A stretch of DNA of 64,000 nucleotides from Enterococcus sp. 9E7_DIV0242 (GTDB lineage Bacteria; Bacillota; Bacilli; Lactobacillales; Enterococcaceae). Location: positions 4,496,001 to 4,560,000 of the forward strand of contig NZ_CP147247.1 in assembly GCF_002140975.2 (NCBI RefSeq), read 5' to 3'. Under the pieces are notes generated by a model, which had not been told where the DNA came from, made no database searches, and worked only from the letters and a program-made list of their open reading frames with translations. A program made the translations under genes and the position numbers. Shown here in pieces: positions 19,265 to 28,133 of the stretch (its first letter is position 1; each line of letters opens with the position of its first letter).

Positions 19265-19311
19265 GCTACCGCAGTTCAGGCGCACAAGAGCCTGATTGTG
19301 GTAGTTTTTTT
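19265..19311 (+). terminator. Terminator of asnS
   Basis: A long stem (CTACCGCAGTTCAGGC with GCCTGATTGTGGTAG, one small bulge/wobble) is followed by seven T. Confidence 0.9.
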
Positions 19312-20051
19312 AGTGGGAAGTGACATCTGCAAGTTCGTTTTACAGTTTTTTTTGAAAATATCCACAATTTTTCCATAAGGGCTATTGATTGAATAAAGCA
19401 ATCTGGGGTGCTAGACTCAATGTAAGCACTACAATGAACAAGAAGGGGGAATCTGTATGGAGAAAAATTTAATATGGGGGCGACTGTCGGAGCACCAGTC
19501 TTTTCTTTTTCAACAGTTGCCTGTAAGGAGGGATGCGCTGTTTTTATAGAGAAATTGAATGAAGTGGAATCATACAGTTCATCATTCCGAAAATTATGAA
19601 AGATTCATTCTTCGTTCCTGTTACTTGTTAGATTGGTTGCTTTTCTAAATAGCAGTCATAATGAGAAATGCGACCGTGTAAATTTTATGAAACAGATAAG
19701 TGAAAATCAAACGATTTTTTATGAAACAGAAACAATTTTTTTGTAAATCAATTAATGACATTAAAAGGGATCGGTACAAAAGCGAAATCTTCTAAATGGC
19801 CTTCAAAGCTACGGCTTTTTAGAGACGGGAATGACGGGTCAGAAAATACCGTTACTTTTGTACCGTCGCTTATTGTATTTTATAGGTAGACAATGCTATA
19901 TGTCTGATAGGAACGCCTTCATTCCCATTTCTGAAACGAGTACATAATCCAAGCCTAATTGTAAGCTATTCAAAAAAGTGGTGTAAGTTGTTTAGAATTT
20001 CAGAATTATATGGTAAAATGAACGGAAAGCAAAGGTAAAGGACTGACGTGA
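19312..20051. other. Gene-poor 740-bp interval with small ORFs and possible coding debris
   Basis: Two overlapping plus-strand small ORFs are visible: 30 codons from ATG 19457 behind AAGGGGG, and 41 codons from ATG 19474 (to 19599) containing two Cys. On the minus strand, 19745-19990 contains two short open stretches that read like real protein but are joined by a frameshift and lack starts. A perfect inverted repeat, CGGTACAAAAG (19772-19782) / CTTTTGTACCG (19855-19865), lies inside that debris. None of these is secure as a gene. Confidence 0.4.
19745..19990 (-). pseudogene. Possible decayed minus-strand gene fragment
   Basis: Reading the minus strand, one frame gives a tract ending in LGLDYVLVSEMGMKAF and a second frame gives SDGTKVTVFSDPSFPSLKSR followed by LEDFAFVPIPF and a stop. 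The composition looks like genuine protein rather than chance AT-rich translation, but the tracts are in different frames and have no start. I do not recognise the family. Confidence 0.25.
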
Positions 20052-21005
20052 ATGGGAAATGCAGCACAAGTAACGAGAAAACATTTTCGATTTCCAGCCT
20101 ATGATGATCAGGTAGGAGTAAAGCTGTCTACAGGAAATGGACGTAAGCTTTTTCAAAATGAACCGCTTTTGAATGAGCGAGGAAATTTTACTGCTGAAGG
20201 CTATCAGGAATTCGAATCTACAAATAAGAATACACCTACAAATGTAGCGACTAATACAGCAACAACAGCACCAAGACAATCTACAACAGTTTCTAAAAAG
20301 CAAGCAGCAATCGCTGATTTAAAGCAGCAAGAGCACACAAAGGAACAAGTGGAAGAATTAAAGCGCCACAAATTGAACCTTCCTGATTACTCAACACATC
20401 ATAGCAGAGTAATGGAACCTCAAAAAAAGCCTAATTTATTTGGATCTATGCATAAGCAGAGCAAAGAAACGTTCGAATCTGCTACATTTGGCAGACGGAC
20501 GACAGGGAGAAAAATCACTTCTTTCAATGACTCGAAAAAGTCAGAAGCACCTTATTTTGTTCCCACTTACGTTCCGGCTTCAGTGATACCGGATGAGGTC
20601 CCTAAGTTTACAGAGATTTCTGATCAGGATCTTTTGGCTGCTATGAAGAAGGATTCAACGTCCTATTTGATTTTGGATAATGAGGACACTTTGTTTAGAG
20701 AAAAACGAGTAGAAGAGCCGGCAGTTCAAAAATTCAATGTACCAAATGAAGAACCTGATATCCCATTGACGCGCCGTCAATATCAAAAAATCCGTCCAAA
20801 TATGCAACGTTTTGGTGGAACAGATACAGAACAAGAATTACCACGTTCTCGTACAGAGCTTAAGTCTGCAAAAAATCAGACCTCTTATGCTCAAAAAGTA
20901 TCTGAAGCGGAGCAACAACAGAAAAAAGGAATCATGGATAAATCATTGAGTGGTCTTATTGAGGATTCCAGCATGGAAATGACAAATAGCAAGTATTTCA
21001 ATTAA
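20052..21005 (+). CDS. Uncharacterised soluble protein upstream of murC
   Basis: I do not recognise this 317-residue protein. It is hydrophilic with no signal peptide or membrane segment. Residues 1-50 have an aromatic/basic HFRFPAYDDQVGVKL start; about 55-110 is Thr/Ala/Lys/Gln-rich and probably disordered or coiled coil; around 220-240 and 250-270 are charged segments (DNEDTLFREKRVEEP, LTRRQYQKIRPNMQRFGG). The C-terminal 30 residues (DKSLSGLIEDS) look conserved in style. The ATG follows AAAGGA at about 10 nt. It is monocistronic with a terminator, next to murC; a cell-envelope or division role is only a guess from position. Confidence 0.75.
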   Translation: MGNAAQVTRKHFRFPAYDDQVGVKLSTGNGRKLFQNEPLLNERGNFTAEGYQEFESTNKNTPTNVATNTATTAPRQSTTVSKKQAAIADLKQQEHTKEQVEELKRHKLNLPDYSTHHSRVMEPQKKPNLFGSMHKQSKETFESATFGRRTTGRKITSFNDSKKSEAPYFVPTYVPASVIPDEVPKFTEISDQDLLAAMKKDSTSYLILDNEDTLFREKRVEEPAVQKFNVPNEEPDIPLTRRQYQKIRPNMQRFGGTDTEQELPRSRTELKSAKNQTSYAQKVSEAEQQQKKGIMDKSLSGLIEDSSMEMTNSKYFN

Positions 21006-21048
21006 GAAAAATAAAGAAGCAGTGTGTGAAACACTATAGGCTAAAGCG

Positions 21049-21090
21049 GACTGAATGATCTGAAGTATAGATTATTCAGTCTCCTTTTTT
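21049..21090 (+). terminator. Terminator between the uncharacterised gene and murC
   Basis: GACTGAATGATCT (21049-21061) pairs with AGATTATTCAGTC (21069-21081) with one mismatch, followed by TCCTTTTTT. Confidence 0.85.
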
Positions 21091-21272
21091 AAGATATTCT
21101 TTTTCAGACAGCAATTTTTACGTCTTATTTGTATTTAATTTCTCTTAAATACCAGAATATTTTTTTTAGTTGATTATTTTACCATTTTATACGATAATGA
21201 GAAACGTACAATTTAGGATAATTTTAATAATTATTGTTTACTTACATAGAGATTTAAGAGAAGAGGATCATA

Positions 21273-22610
21273 ATGGAGAATCGTGAAAATCAGTTGTATC
21301 ATTTTGTAGGGATCAAAGGCTCTGGTATGAGCTCGCTGGCGTTAGTTCTTTTTGAAAAGGGCTATCGTGTTCAAGGATCAGATGTAGAGGAATATTTCTT
21401 TACACAAAGAGATTTGGAAAAAGCCGGGATTAAGCTACTACCATTTGATGCTGAAAATATTACAAAGGATATGGTTGTTATTGCAGGGAATGCCTTCCCA
21501 GATGCTCATGAAGAGCTGGTGCGTGCAAAAGAGCTGGGAGCAGAGGTTGTTCGTTACCATGACTTTATAGGTCAATTCATTCAACCATATACAAGTATTG
21601 CTGTAACAGGGTCTCATGGGAAGACTGGGACTACGGGATTGCTGTCTCATATTCTAAGTGGTATCAAACCAACGAGCTATTTGATTGGTGATGGAACTGG
21701 TCACGGGGTACCAGATGCAGAGTTTTTCTCGTTTGAAGCTTGCGAATATCGTCGACACTTTTTGGCTTATTCTCCTGATTATGTGATCATGACAAATATT
21801 GATTTTGATCACCCAGACTATTATAAGAGCATTGAGGATGTGTTTTCTGCTTTTCAGGCAATGGCTAGTCAAGTGAAAAAAGGAATTTTTGCTTATGGCG
21901 ATGATAAATATTTGCGTAAGCTTGAGGTTGATGTACCTATCTACTACTATGGGATGAATGAAAATGATGATATCCAGGCGCGTAATGTCGAACGAACAAC
22001 GACAGGTTCTGTCTTTGATGTCTATCATAACGAGGATTTTGTTGGGCACTTTGATTTGCCGGCATTTGGTGAACACAATATTATGAATGCTTTAGGTGTG
22101 ATTGCTGTTGCTTATTTTGAAGAGTTGGACATGAAGAAAGTAGCAGAAGAAATGCTGACTTTCCAAGGAGTAAAACGCCGCTTTACTGAAAAACAAGTCG
22201 GTGATGTTGTAATCGTGGATGACTATGCGCATCATCCAACAGAAATCAAAGCGACCATTGACGGCGCACGTCAAAAATATCCGGATAGAGAAATCATCGC
22301 AGTTTTCCAACCACATACTTTTACGCGGACAATTGCACTGATGGATGAGTTTGCAGAAGCGTTGGATTTAGCTGATCACGTCTTTTTATGTGATATTTTT
22401 GGCTCAGCTCGAGAAACACAAGGCGATGTGAAGATTGAAGATCTTGGCAGCCGTATCAAAAAAGGCGGGCAAGTGATTAAAGAAGATAACGTGTCTCCAT
22501 TACTTGATTATGAAGATGCAGTAGTTGTCTTCATGGGTGCAGGAGATGTTCAAAAATTCGAACAAGCCTATGAAACATTACTAAGTAACACAACAAGAAA
22601 TGTACTCTAA
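21273..22610 (+). CDS. murC: UDP-N-acetylmuramate--L-alanine ligase
   Basis: MurC adds the first amino acid, L-Ala, to UDP-MurNAc in cytoplasmic peptidoglycan precursor synthesis. The 445-residue protein has the Rossmann domain start [17 protein letters not shown], the ATP P-loop [13 protein letters not shown] near residue 110-122, the central [11 protein letters not shown] and the C-terminal [13 protein letters not shown]. The ATG follows AAGAGGATC. It is monocistronic, between two terminators. Confidence 0.96.
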   Translation: MENRENQLYHFVGIKGSGMSSLALVLFEKGYRVQGSDVEEYFFTQRDLEKAGIKLLPFDAENITKDMVVIAGNAFPDAHEELVRAKELGAEVVRYHDFIGQFIQPYTSIAVTGSHGKTGTTGLLSHILSGIKPTSYLIGDGTGHGVPDAEFFSFEACEYRRHFLAYSPDYVIMTNIDFDHPDYYKSIEDVFSAFQAMASQVKKGIFAYGDDKYLRKLEVDVPIYYYGMNENDDIQARNVERTTTGSVFDVYHNEDFVGHFDLPAFGEHNIMNALGVIAVAYFEELDMKKVAEEMLTFQGVKRRFTEKQVGDVVIVDDYAHHPTEIKATIDGARQKYPDREIIAVFQPHTFTRTIALMDEFAEALDLADHVFLCDIFGSARETQGDVKIEDLGSRIKKGGQVIKEDNVSPLLDYEDAVVVFMGAGDVQKFEQAYETLLSNTTRNVL

Positions 22611-22628
22611 ATTCAGTTGAGAATCTAG

Positions 22629-22658
22629 AAGCGTGGGAAGTTATTCTTCTCGCGTTTT
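22629..22658 (+). terminator. Terminator of murC
   Basis: A 12-bp stem with wobble pairs (AAGCGTGGGAAG at 22629-22640, CTTCTCGCGTTT at 22646-22657) ends in a T-run. Confidence 0.75.
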
Positions 22659-22804
22659 TTATTATTTCACTATTTTCATAAAAACAAGTAGTAATTTATT
22701 TTTATCATTTCTGATAAGAGTCTACTCGTGTCGGCGTTCTTTTCTACTTGCCTTTTGCAGTGGTTTTGGTACAATTATCTTATCATTAATGGAGGTGTAC
22801 TAAT

Positions 22805-23296
22805 TTGAACATCGGAAAACCGAGGAAATTAGGCAAAACCATCGAAGATATCGAGGAAGGCGATTCGTTGTCCTTAACGGAATCAATTGAAGACAAGGAC
22901 TTGCTGCTTTATTTAGGCCTGACGAATGATGCCAACCCCCTCTATATCCAACATGATTATGCCAAGCAAACTGAGTATCAAAAACCGATCGTACCGTCGA
23001 TCATGTTGATGGGAATCATTACGAGTGCCATTTCAAAGCACTTGCCTGGACCAGGCTCACATGTGGTCAATTTTTCTACGAATTTTTTAGAACCTGTTTT
23101 TCATTACGAAACACTGACTTTTCATTTTGAGGTTATTAAAATTGATAAAATGAAGGATGTCGTGACGATTTCTATTGAGGCAGTCAATGAAGAAGAAAAC
23201 CGTGTATTGGATGCTGTGGTTATCGTACAGCCGCCAAAGCATGTTGTTTTAGATGAACCAACTGAGAAAGAAGGAGTATTCAATGAATCAAATTGA
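22805..23296 (+). CDS. MaoC/hot-dog-fold protein with substituted active-site histidine
   Basis: The 163-residue protein reads as a MaoC-like hot-dog domain: IEEGDSLSLTESI, then TNDANPLYIQHDYA at the position of the hydratase motif, and GPGSHVVNFSTNFLEPVF in the second half. Classical (R)-specific enoyl-CoA hydratases have Asp...Asn-Pro-x-His; here the His is Tyr. It may bind acyl groups without hydrating them. The TTG start at 22805 follows a strong GGAGGTG. The gene overlaps the next one by 14 nt, so the two are translationally coupled. Confidence 0.8.
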   Translation: MNIGKPRKLGKTIEDIEEGDSLSLTESIEDKDLLLYLGLTNDANPLYIQHDYAKQTEYQKPIVPSIMLMGIITSAISKHLPGPGSHVVNFSTNFLEPVFHYETLTFHFEVIKIDKMKDVVTISIEAVNEEENRVLDAVVIVQPPKHVVLDEPTEKEGVFNESN

Positions 23297-23969
23297 GACA
23301 ACAAAGGTGCAGGAAGGCTTAAATAGCTTTTATGCGAAAATTTATGGTTTTTTAGCACTAGGGATAGGGATCAGCGCGGTTATTTCTTACCTGATACTGA
23401 ATGTATTTTATTATGAAATGGTTATGTTTCTATATCAATACCCATATGCGTTTATGGGAATGTGGATCGCTGAGATTGCATTGGTTATTTTTTTAGGGAT
23501 GAAAGCACAAAAGAATCCATCGCTTGCCATAGGAGGCTTTATTGCTTACTCAGCAATTAACGGAATTACATTGGCAGTCACATTATCAATGTATACGGAA
23601 GCGACAGTTGTTTCTGCTTTTGTCAGTGCAGCGTCTACCTTTGGTTGTATGGCGATCGTAGGTGTTTTGACGAAGAAGGACCTATCTGGTATGGGACGTG
23701 CGTTATTGACAGCCTTGATAGGGATTATTGTGGCAATGCTGCTTAACCTATTCTTTTTCCAAAGTGGACCAATGGATTACGTGATTTCTATCATCATGGT
23801 CTTGATTTTCTCAGGCTTGACTGCTTATGATAATCAACGAATCAGAACTATTTATTTTGCATCAAATGGAACGGCTGGAAATGGAATTGCAGTTTATATG
23901 GCGCTACAGCTGTATCTTGACTTCATTAATCTGTTCTTAGCATTTCTGCGCATTTTCGGTAAGGATTAA
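23283..23969 (+). CDS. Bax inhibitor-1 / YccA family membrane protein
   Basis: The 228-residue protein has seven hydrophobic segments and typical BI-1 features: FYAKIYGFLALGIG at the start, GLTAYDNQRIRTIY with the conserved Asp, and a C-terminal LYLDFINLFLAFLRIFG. Family members are calcium-leak or stress-related channels, with uncertain bacterial roles. The ATG at 23283 follows AAGAAGGAG and overlaps the MaoC-like gene. A hairpin terminator follows. Confidence 0.92.
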   Translation: MNQIETTKVQEGLNSFYAKIYGFLALGIGISAVISYLILNVFYYEMVMFLYQYPYAFMGMWIAEIALVIFLGMKAQKNPSLAIGGFIAYSAINGITLAVTLSMYTEATVVSAFVSAASTFGCMAIVGVLTKKDLSGMGRALLTALIGIIVAMLLNLFFFQSGPMDYVISIIMVLIFSGLTAYDNQRIRTIYFASNGTAGNGIAVYMALQLYLDFINLFLAFLRIFGKD

Positions 23970-24020
23970 AAGAAAGCAAGTGACGGGAGTTCCTTCTGAT
24001 TTGCTGTCTATCCGATTTTA

Positions 24021-24056
24021 AGGGCTAGGGCATAGTAATGTCCTAGTTCCTTTTTA
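24021..24056 (+). terminator. Terminator after the BI-1 gene
   Basis: CTAGGGCA pairs with TGTCCTAG (one wobble), flanked by AGGG/TTCCT, and is followed by TTTTTATT. Confidence 0.75.
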
Positions 24057-24060
24057 TTAT

Positions 24061-24169
24061 CTAGCTTTACGAGTCTGCTCAGTCGGCAATAAGATAAACT
24101 GAGTATAAAAGGAAAGGGCACCTTTCTATCAGTTTCCTATATTGCTCGTGAGCAAAGCGACTCGTCTAG
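24061..24169. repeat. 109-nt nested imperfect hairpin
   Basis: Seven pairs of complementary blocks are nested in order: CTAG (24061/24166), ACGAGTC/GACTCGT (24069/24159), TGCTCA/TGAGCA (24076/24149), CAAT/ATTG (24087/24141), AAACTGA/TCAGTTT (24096/24129) and GAAAGG/CCTTTC (24112/24121), with short internal loops. The order is fully collinear, so one long rod-like hairpin can form. It lies between a terminator and an MmcQ-like gene, about 36 nt before that gene's start. It could be a mobile palindromic repeat or an RNA leader. Confidence 0.75.
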
Positions 24170-24205
24170 CCTTTATTTTAGTAACTAAAAATAGGAGTGA
24201 GTTGA

Positions 24206-24571
24206 ATGGAAAAATTAAAAGAAGCATTGAAAAAGGAAGCTGAAACATTTCCGGGAGCCTCTGTTTATTATCGTGAGAGCTGGGACTGCGACTACTTCGA
24301 TATCGCAGGGAAATTTTTCGCGATGTTGGGTGAAAACAAAGAGGGCGATGAAATCTTTACATTCAAAGGAGAGCCAGAAGAAAATGAGCTGTTGAGAGAG
24401 CAGTACAGCTTCATTGTTCCAGGCTATTACGCGAATAAAACGCATTGGAATTCAATCATTCTCAAGGATAATACATTCAATGAAGCGCAATGTGCAGCCC
24501 TACTAAAAAAATCCTATGAGCTAGTTGTTGCGAAGCTACCTAAAAAAGTCCGTGAGACATTAGGCGAATAG
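24206..24571 (+). CDS. MmcQ/YjbR-family protein
   Basis: The 121-residue protein resembles the YjbR/CyaY-fold MmcQ family, small proteins with a DNA-binding-like fold and unknown role. KTHWNSIILKD and the C-terminal SYELVVAKLPKKVRE fit the family. The ATG follows AGGAGTGAG. It is a single gene between the long hairpin and a terminator. Confidence 0.82.
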   Translation: MEKLKEALKKEAETFPGASVYYRESWDCDYFDIAGKFFAMLGENKEGDEIFTFKGEPEENELLREQYSFIVPGYYANKTHWNSIILKDNTFNEAQCAALLKKSYELVVAKLPKKVRETLGE

Positions 24572-24581
24572 CATGTAAAAA

Positions 24582-24622
24582 ACTGATTCTTACAGAAAAA
24601 TGTGAGGATCAGTATTTTTTTT
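24582..24622 (+). terminator. Terminator of the MmcQ/YjbR gene
   Basis: ACTGATTCTTAC (24582-24593) pairs with GTGAGGATCAGT (24602-24613) through wobble pairs, followed by eight T. Confidence 0.85.
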
Positions 24623-24685
24623 GTCAGTCACTTTCTATTTGCGAACGTATGTTTTATAATAGGAGGGATTGTGAGGGGACGACAG

Positions 24686-27046
24686 ATGTTTCATTCAGAA
24701 AAAATTCCAATTCGCAGACTGGTCGAGTTTATTTTACGTCAAGGGAGTATTGATTCACGCAGAACGAGTAATCATACGGCACAAGAGGGGGCACGAATCC
24801 ATCGCAAGCTTCAGAAGGAGGCCGGTAAAGGCTATCAAAAAGAAGTGAAAATTGCGAAGGAAGTAGTGTTGAACGACAAGCCCTATTTTGTTGAAGGGCG
24901 AATGGACGGTCTATTTACGAATGAGCAGGAACAGTTAGTGATCGATGAAATTAAAACATCTGAATCGGCATTCGAGGATATCTATGACGAACAGTTGGCG
25001 ATGTACTGGCATCAGATCAAATGTTATGGTGCGATTTATAGTGAGCAAGAAGAGCTTGAAGAGATTACATTACAGCTTACCTATTTTCAGACCACAACGG
25101 AAGAAGTCACCAAAACACAAAAAGTATTCAGTCGTATAGAGCTGAAACAGTTTTTAGACGAGTTATTAGAGGAATACGAGAAATGGCTGATTTTTAGCGA
25201 GAACTGGCGTACGGTTCGTAATCAGTCATTGAAGGAGCTGCCTTTTCCCTATGGAGAGTATCGCAAGGGCCAACGAGAGCTGGCAGTTTCAGTATACAAA
25301 ACAATTCTTAGTGAACAACGTCTTTTCGTAGAAGCCCCCACAGGCACCGGAAAAACTATCTCTACTCTTTTTCCCTCGTTAAAAGCTATTGGGGAAGGCA
25401 AAGCGGAAAAAATCTTCTACTTGACTGCAAAGACAATCACTAGACAGGTTGCTGAAGATGCTGTCCAAGCAATGAATCAAAAGGAAATGAAAATTAAAAG
25501 CTTGACGATTACGGCGAAGGACAAAATTTGTTTTTTAACCGAAAGAAACTGTACACCAGAGCACTGTCCTTTTGCTGCTGGGTATTACGATCGTCTAAAT
25601 GAAGGGCTTTGGGATATTCTTCATCATGAGAATCAGTTTAGCCGTGAAGTTATTGAAAAATATGCGCAAAAACACCAACTGTGTCCGTATGAACTATCTT
25701 TAGACGTCAGTCTGTGGTGTGATTTGATTATTTGTGATTATAATTATGTATTTGATCCAACCGTTTATTTACGACGCTTCTTTGATGAGGGAGTGAAAAA
25801 AGACTACTTGTTTTTGATTGATGAGGCACACAACTTGGTTAGCCGTTCCAGAGAAATGTATTCCGCAGAGCTTTCCAAAGGACAGTTGCTCATGATGAAG
25901 AAGCTGCTAAAGAAAAAAAGCGCACCATTGACCCGTGCGGTAAATAAAGTAGTTGACGAATTTGATCGATTGGATGAATTATGTATCAGTGAAGAGAAAG
26001 AATTCATTTCTCAGCCTGCTTACCTTGATGGGATGGAGAAGAAGGTTTTTCGGTTGACGGAAAAAATCGGTGAGTGGTTGCCGCAGAATCAGGAGTTGCC
26101 GGAACTGAATCAATTGTTGGAAATTTATTTTGCTTTGCTGAACTATTTAAAGATCGGTGAGTTTTATGATGATCATTATTGTACGTACATCCAAAAGAAA
26201 AATCGTGGATTATCTGTCAAATTGTTCTGTTTGGACCCATCGTATTTATTAGCGCAGAAGCTATCGATGGCGAATGCCAGTATCCTATTTTCTGCAAGCT
26301 TTACACCACTGAGCTACTATAAAGACATTCTTGGCGGAGAAGAAGAGAGCTTGACCTATCGGATCCCCAACCCTTTTCCAGAAGAAAATCAGCGCTTGCT
26401 GATTGCACGCTATGTTCAAACGACTTATCGAGAACGAGAAAAAAGTCTTGATTACTTAGTTGAAAGCTTGACGACGATGATTAATCAAAAGATGGGTAAT
26501 TATTTGTTTTTCTTTCCTTCTTACGCCTATTTAGATATGGTTTATGAAGCATTCAAGAAAGCAAATCCACAGGTCAAGACATTGATCCAACAGACAGAAA
26601 TGAATGAAAAAGAACGGGAACTTTTTTTGGCACAGTTTGTATCTGAACCCCAAGAGACACTAATTGGTTTTTGTGTACTTGGTGGTGTATTTTCTGAAGG
26701 AATCGATCTTAAGGGAGATCGTCTAATAGGAACAGCAGTAATAAGTGTGGGACTTCCTCAAATCAATGAGGAGCAGGAGCTGATCAAGAATTATTTTGAT
26801 GAGCAGGGCTTAGGTTTTCAATACGCCTATCAGATTCCAGGCATGAATAAAGTTCTCCAAGCAGCAGGACGGGTGATTCGAGATGCAGAGGATCACGGGG
26901 TTGTTCTACTACTGGATCAGCGCTTTGCCAGTCCGGCTTATCAGCGGCTGGTACCACCACACTGGTATCGGGCGCAAATTCTGCCGACAGTCCACCATTT
27001 AGAGAAAAATATTCAAGCATTTTGGAAGGAAATAGATAGTAAATGA
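24686..27046 (+). CDS. PD-(D/E)XK nuclease-Rad3/XPD-like helicase fusion
   Basis: The 786-residue protein starts with a Cas4/RecB-like PD-(D/E)XK domain: the catalytic-type VEGRMDGLF and VIDEIKTSE near residues 69-90, and a Q-rich DEQLAMYWHQIKCY helix. The helicase has Walker A EAPTGTGKT near 215-224, four Cys of a likely Fe-S cluster between about 280 and 335 (CFLTERNC, HCPF, LCPYE), DEAH near 378, and motif VI QAAGRVIRD. Family members are DNA-repair helicases. The ATG at 24686 after GTGAGGGGA is preferred over an earlier GTG that would lie in the terminator hairpin. L-asparaginase starts 14 nt downstream. Confidence 0.9.
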   Translation: MFHSEKIPIRRLVEFILRQGSIDSRRTSNHTAQEGARIHRKLQKEAGKGYQKEVKIAKEVVLNDKPYFVEGRMDGLFTNEQEQLVIDEIKTSESAFEDIYDEQLAMYWHQIKCYGAIYSEQEELEEITLQLTYFQTTTEEVTKTQKVFSRIELKQFLDELLEEYEKWLIFSENWRTVRNQSLKELPFPYGEYRKGQRELAVSVYKTILSEQRLFVEAPTGTGKTISTLFPSLKAIGEGKAEKIFYLTAKTITRQVAEDAVQAMNQKEMKIKSLTITAKDKICFLTERNCTPEHCPFAAGYYDRLNEGLWDILHHENQFSREVIEKYAQKHQLCPYELSLDVSLWCDLIICDYNYVFDPTVYLRRFFDEGVKKDYLFLIDEAHNLVSRSREMYSAELSKGQLLMMKKLLKKKSAPLTRAVNKVVDEFDRLDELCISEEKEFISQPAYLDGMEKKVFRLTEKIGEWLPQNQELPELNQLLEIYFALLNYLKIGEFYDDHYCTYIQKKNRGLSVKLFCLDPSYLLAQKLSMANASILFSASFTPLSYYKDILGGEEESLTYRIPNPFPEENQRLLIARYVQTTYREREKSLDYLVESLTTMINQKMGNYLFFFPSYAYLDMVYEAFKKANPQVKTLIQQTEMNEKERELFLAQFVSEPQETLIGFCVLGGVFSEGIDLKGDRLIGTAVISVGLPQINEEQELIKNYFDEQGLGFQYAYQIPGMNKVLQAAGRVIRDAEDHGVVLLLDQRFASPAYQRLVPPHWYRAQILPTVHHLEKNIQAFWKEIDSK

Positions 27047-27060
27047 AAGGAAATGAGACG

Positions 27061-28026
27061 ATGAAGAAAATTCTGGTGTTGCATACTGGTGGAACGATTT
27101 CCATGTCAAAGGATTTAGAAGGCGGTGTGATTCTGAACGAAGAAAACCCGCTGATGAATCAAAATGAGCTGTTTCAAGGGGAGATAGAGATTATCGTTGA
27201 AGATATCTTTAATCTTCCTTCGCCTCATATGACATTAGAGCGAATGCTTCAATTGAAGGAACGTATTCTACAAGGGATTACAGAAGGAGTAGATGGAGTT
27301 GTCATTACTCATGGGACCGATACATTAGAAGAAACAGCCTATTTTCTTGATTTAACAGTTCCTAAGGAGATTACCGTTGTCGTGACAGGTGCAATGCGAT
27401 CCAGCAATGAAATCGGTAGTGATGGGCTCTACAATTTTATGAGCGCCGTTTGGACGGCTGCTTCAGAGGATTCGAAAAATAAAGGAGTCCTTGTCGTAAT
27501 GAATGATGAAATCCATATGGCAAAATATGTGACAAAGACACATACGACTAACGTTGCAACATTTCGAACACCGACATTTGGCCCCATAGGGATGCTAACA
27601 AAGGGCAAGACTTTCTTTACAAAAGAGGTTATGCCTGAGGAAGTCTGTGATATTCAAGCGGTACAAGGAAACGTTTTTTTAATTAAGGCCTATGCAGGGA
27701 TGGATGACCAGATTTTCAATTTAATCAATATAGAAGAGCTTGATGGATTGGTTATTGAAGCTTTGGGAGCTGGAAATCTGCCGCCTGCAGTATTACCTGG
27801 CTTACAAAAAATTCTTGAAAAAGGTGTACCAGTTGTCCTTGTTTCAAGATGTTCAAATGGGATTGCAGAAGACATCTACGCTTATGAAGGCGGAGGTGTA
27901 GGACTTCGTGAGCATGGCGTGATCTTCATGAAAGGGTTGAATGGTCAGAAGGCACGTATTCGCCTAATTGTTGGAGTAAATACGGATAAATCACCGGAGG
28001 ATTTACGGTATTATTTGGAAAGCTGA
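27061..28026 (+). CDS. ansA: L-asparaginase (type I/II asparaginase family)
   Basis: The enzyme hydrolyses L-asparagine to aspartate and ammonia. The 321-residue protein has the nucleophile Thr in HTGGTISMSKD, the second active-site motif THGTDTLEETAYFL and the AMRSSNEIGSDG loop. No signal peptide is present, so it is cytoplasmic. The ATG at 27061 follows AAAGGAAATGAG; an in-frame ATG 18 nt upstream overlaps the helicase stop. Probably co-transcribed with the helicase. Confidence 0.92.
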   Translation: MKKILVLHTGGTISMSKDLEGGVILNEENPLMNQNELFQGEIEIIVEDIFNLPSPHMTLERMLQLKERILQGITEGVDGVVITHGTDTLEETAYFLDLTVPKEITVVVTGAMRSSNEIGSDGLYNFMSAVWTAASEDSKNKGVLVVMNDEIHMAKYVTKTHTTNVATFRTPTFGPIGMLTKGKTFFTKEVMPEEVCDIQAVQGNVFLIKAYAGMDDQIFNLINIEELDGLVIEALGAGNLPPAVLPGLQKILEKGVPVVLVSRCSNGIAEDIYAYEGGGVGLREHGVIFMKGLNGQKARIRLIVGVNTDKSPEDLRYYLES

Positions 28027-28058
28027 TTGGATTTTTGAATACTGTGACTAGAAAAGAT

Positions 28059-28106
28059 AAGGTTAGTAGCTAAGCTGTTTACTGGAACGGCATAACTACT
28101 AACCTT
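28059..28106 (+). terminator. Probable terminator after the asparaginase gene
   Basis: A perfect 11-bp stem (AAGGTTAGTAG at 28059-28069, CTACTAACCTT at 28096-28106) is followed only by ATTTG, so it is a weak or factor-assisted terminator. Confidence 0.5.
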
Positions 28107-28133
28107 ATTTGAATAGCAATTTGAAAGGACTTC

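Noticed and set aside
19772..19865. Perfect 11-bp inverted repeat CGGTACAAAAG / CTTTTGTACCG as ends of a small transposable element
   Set aside because: Both arms lie within a minus-strand tract that reads as protein (DGTKV and AFVP codons), no target duplication is seen, and the interior has no element-like structure.
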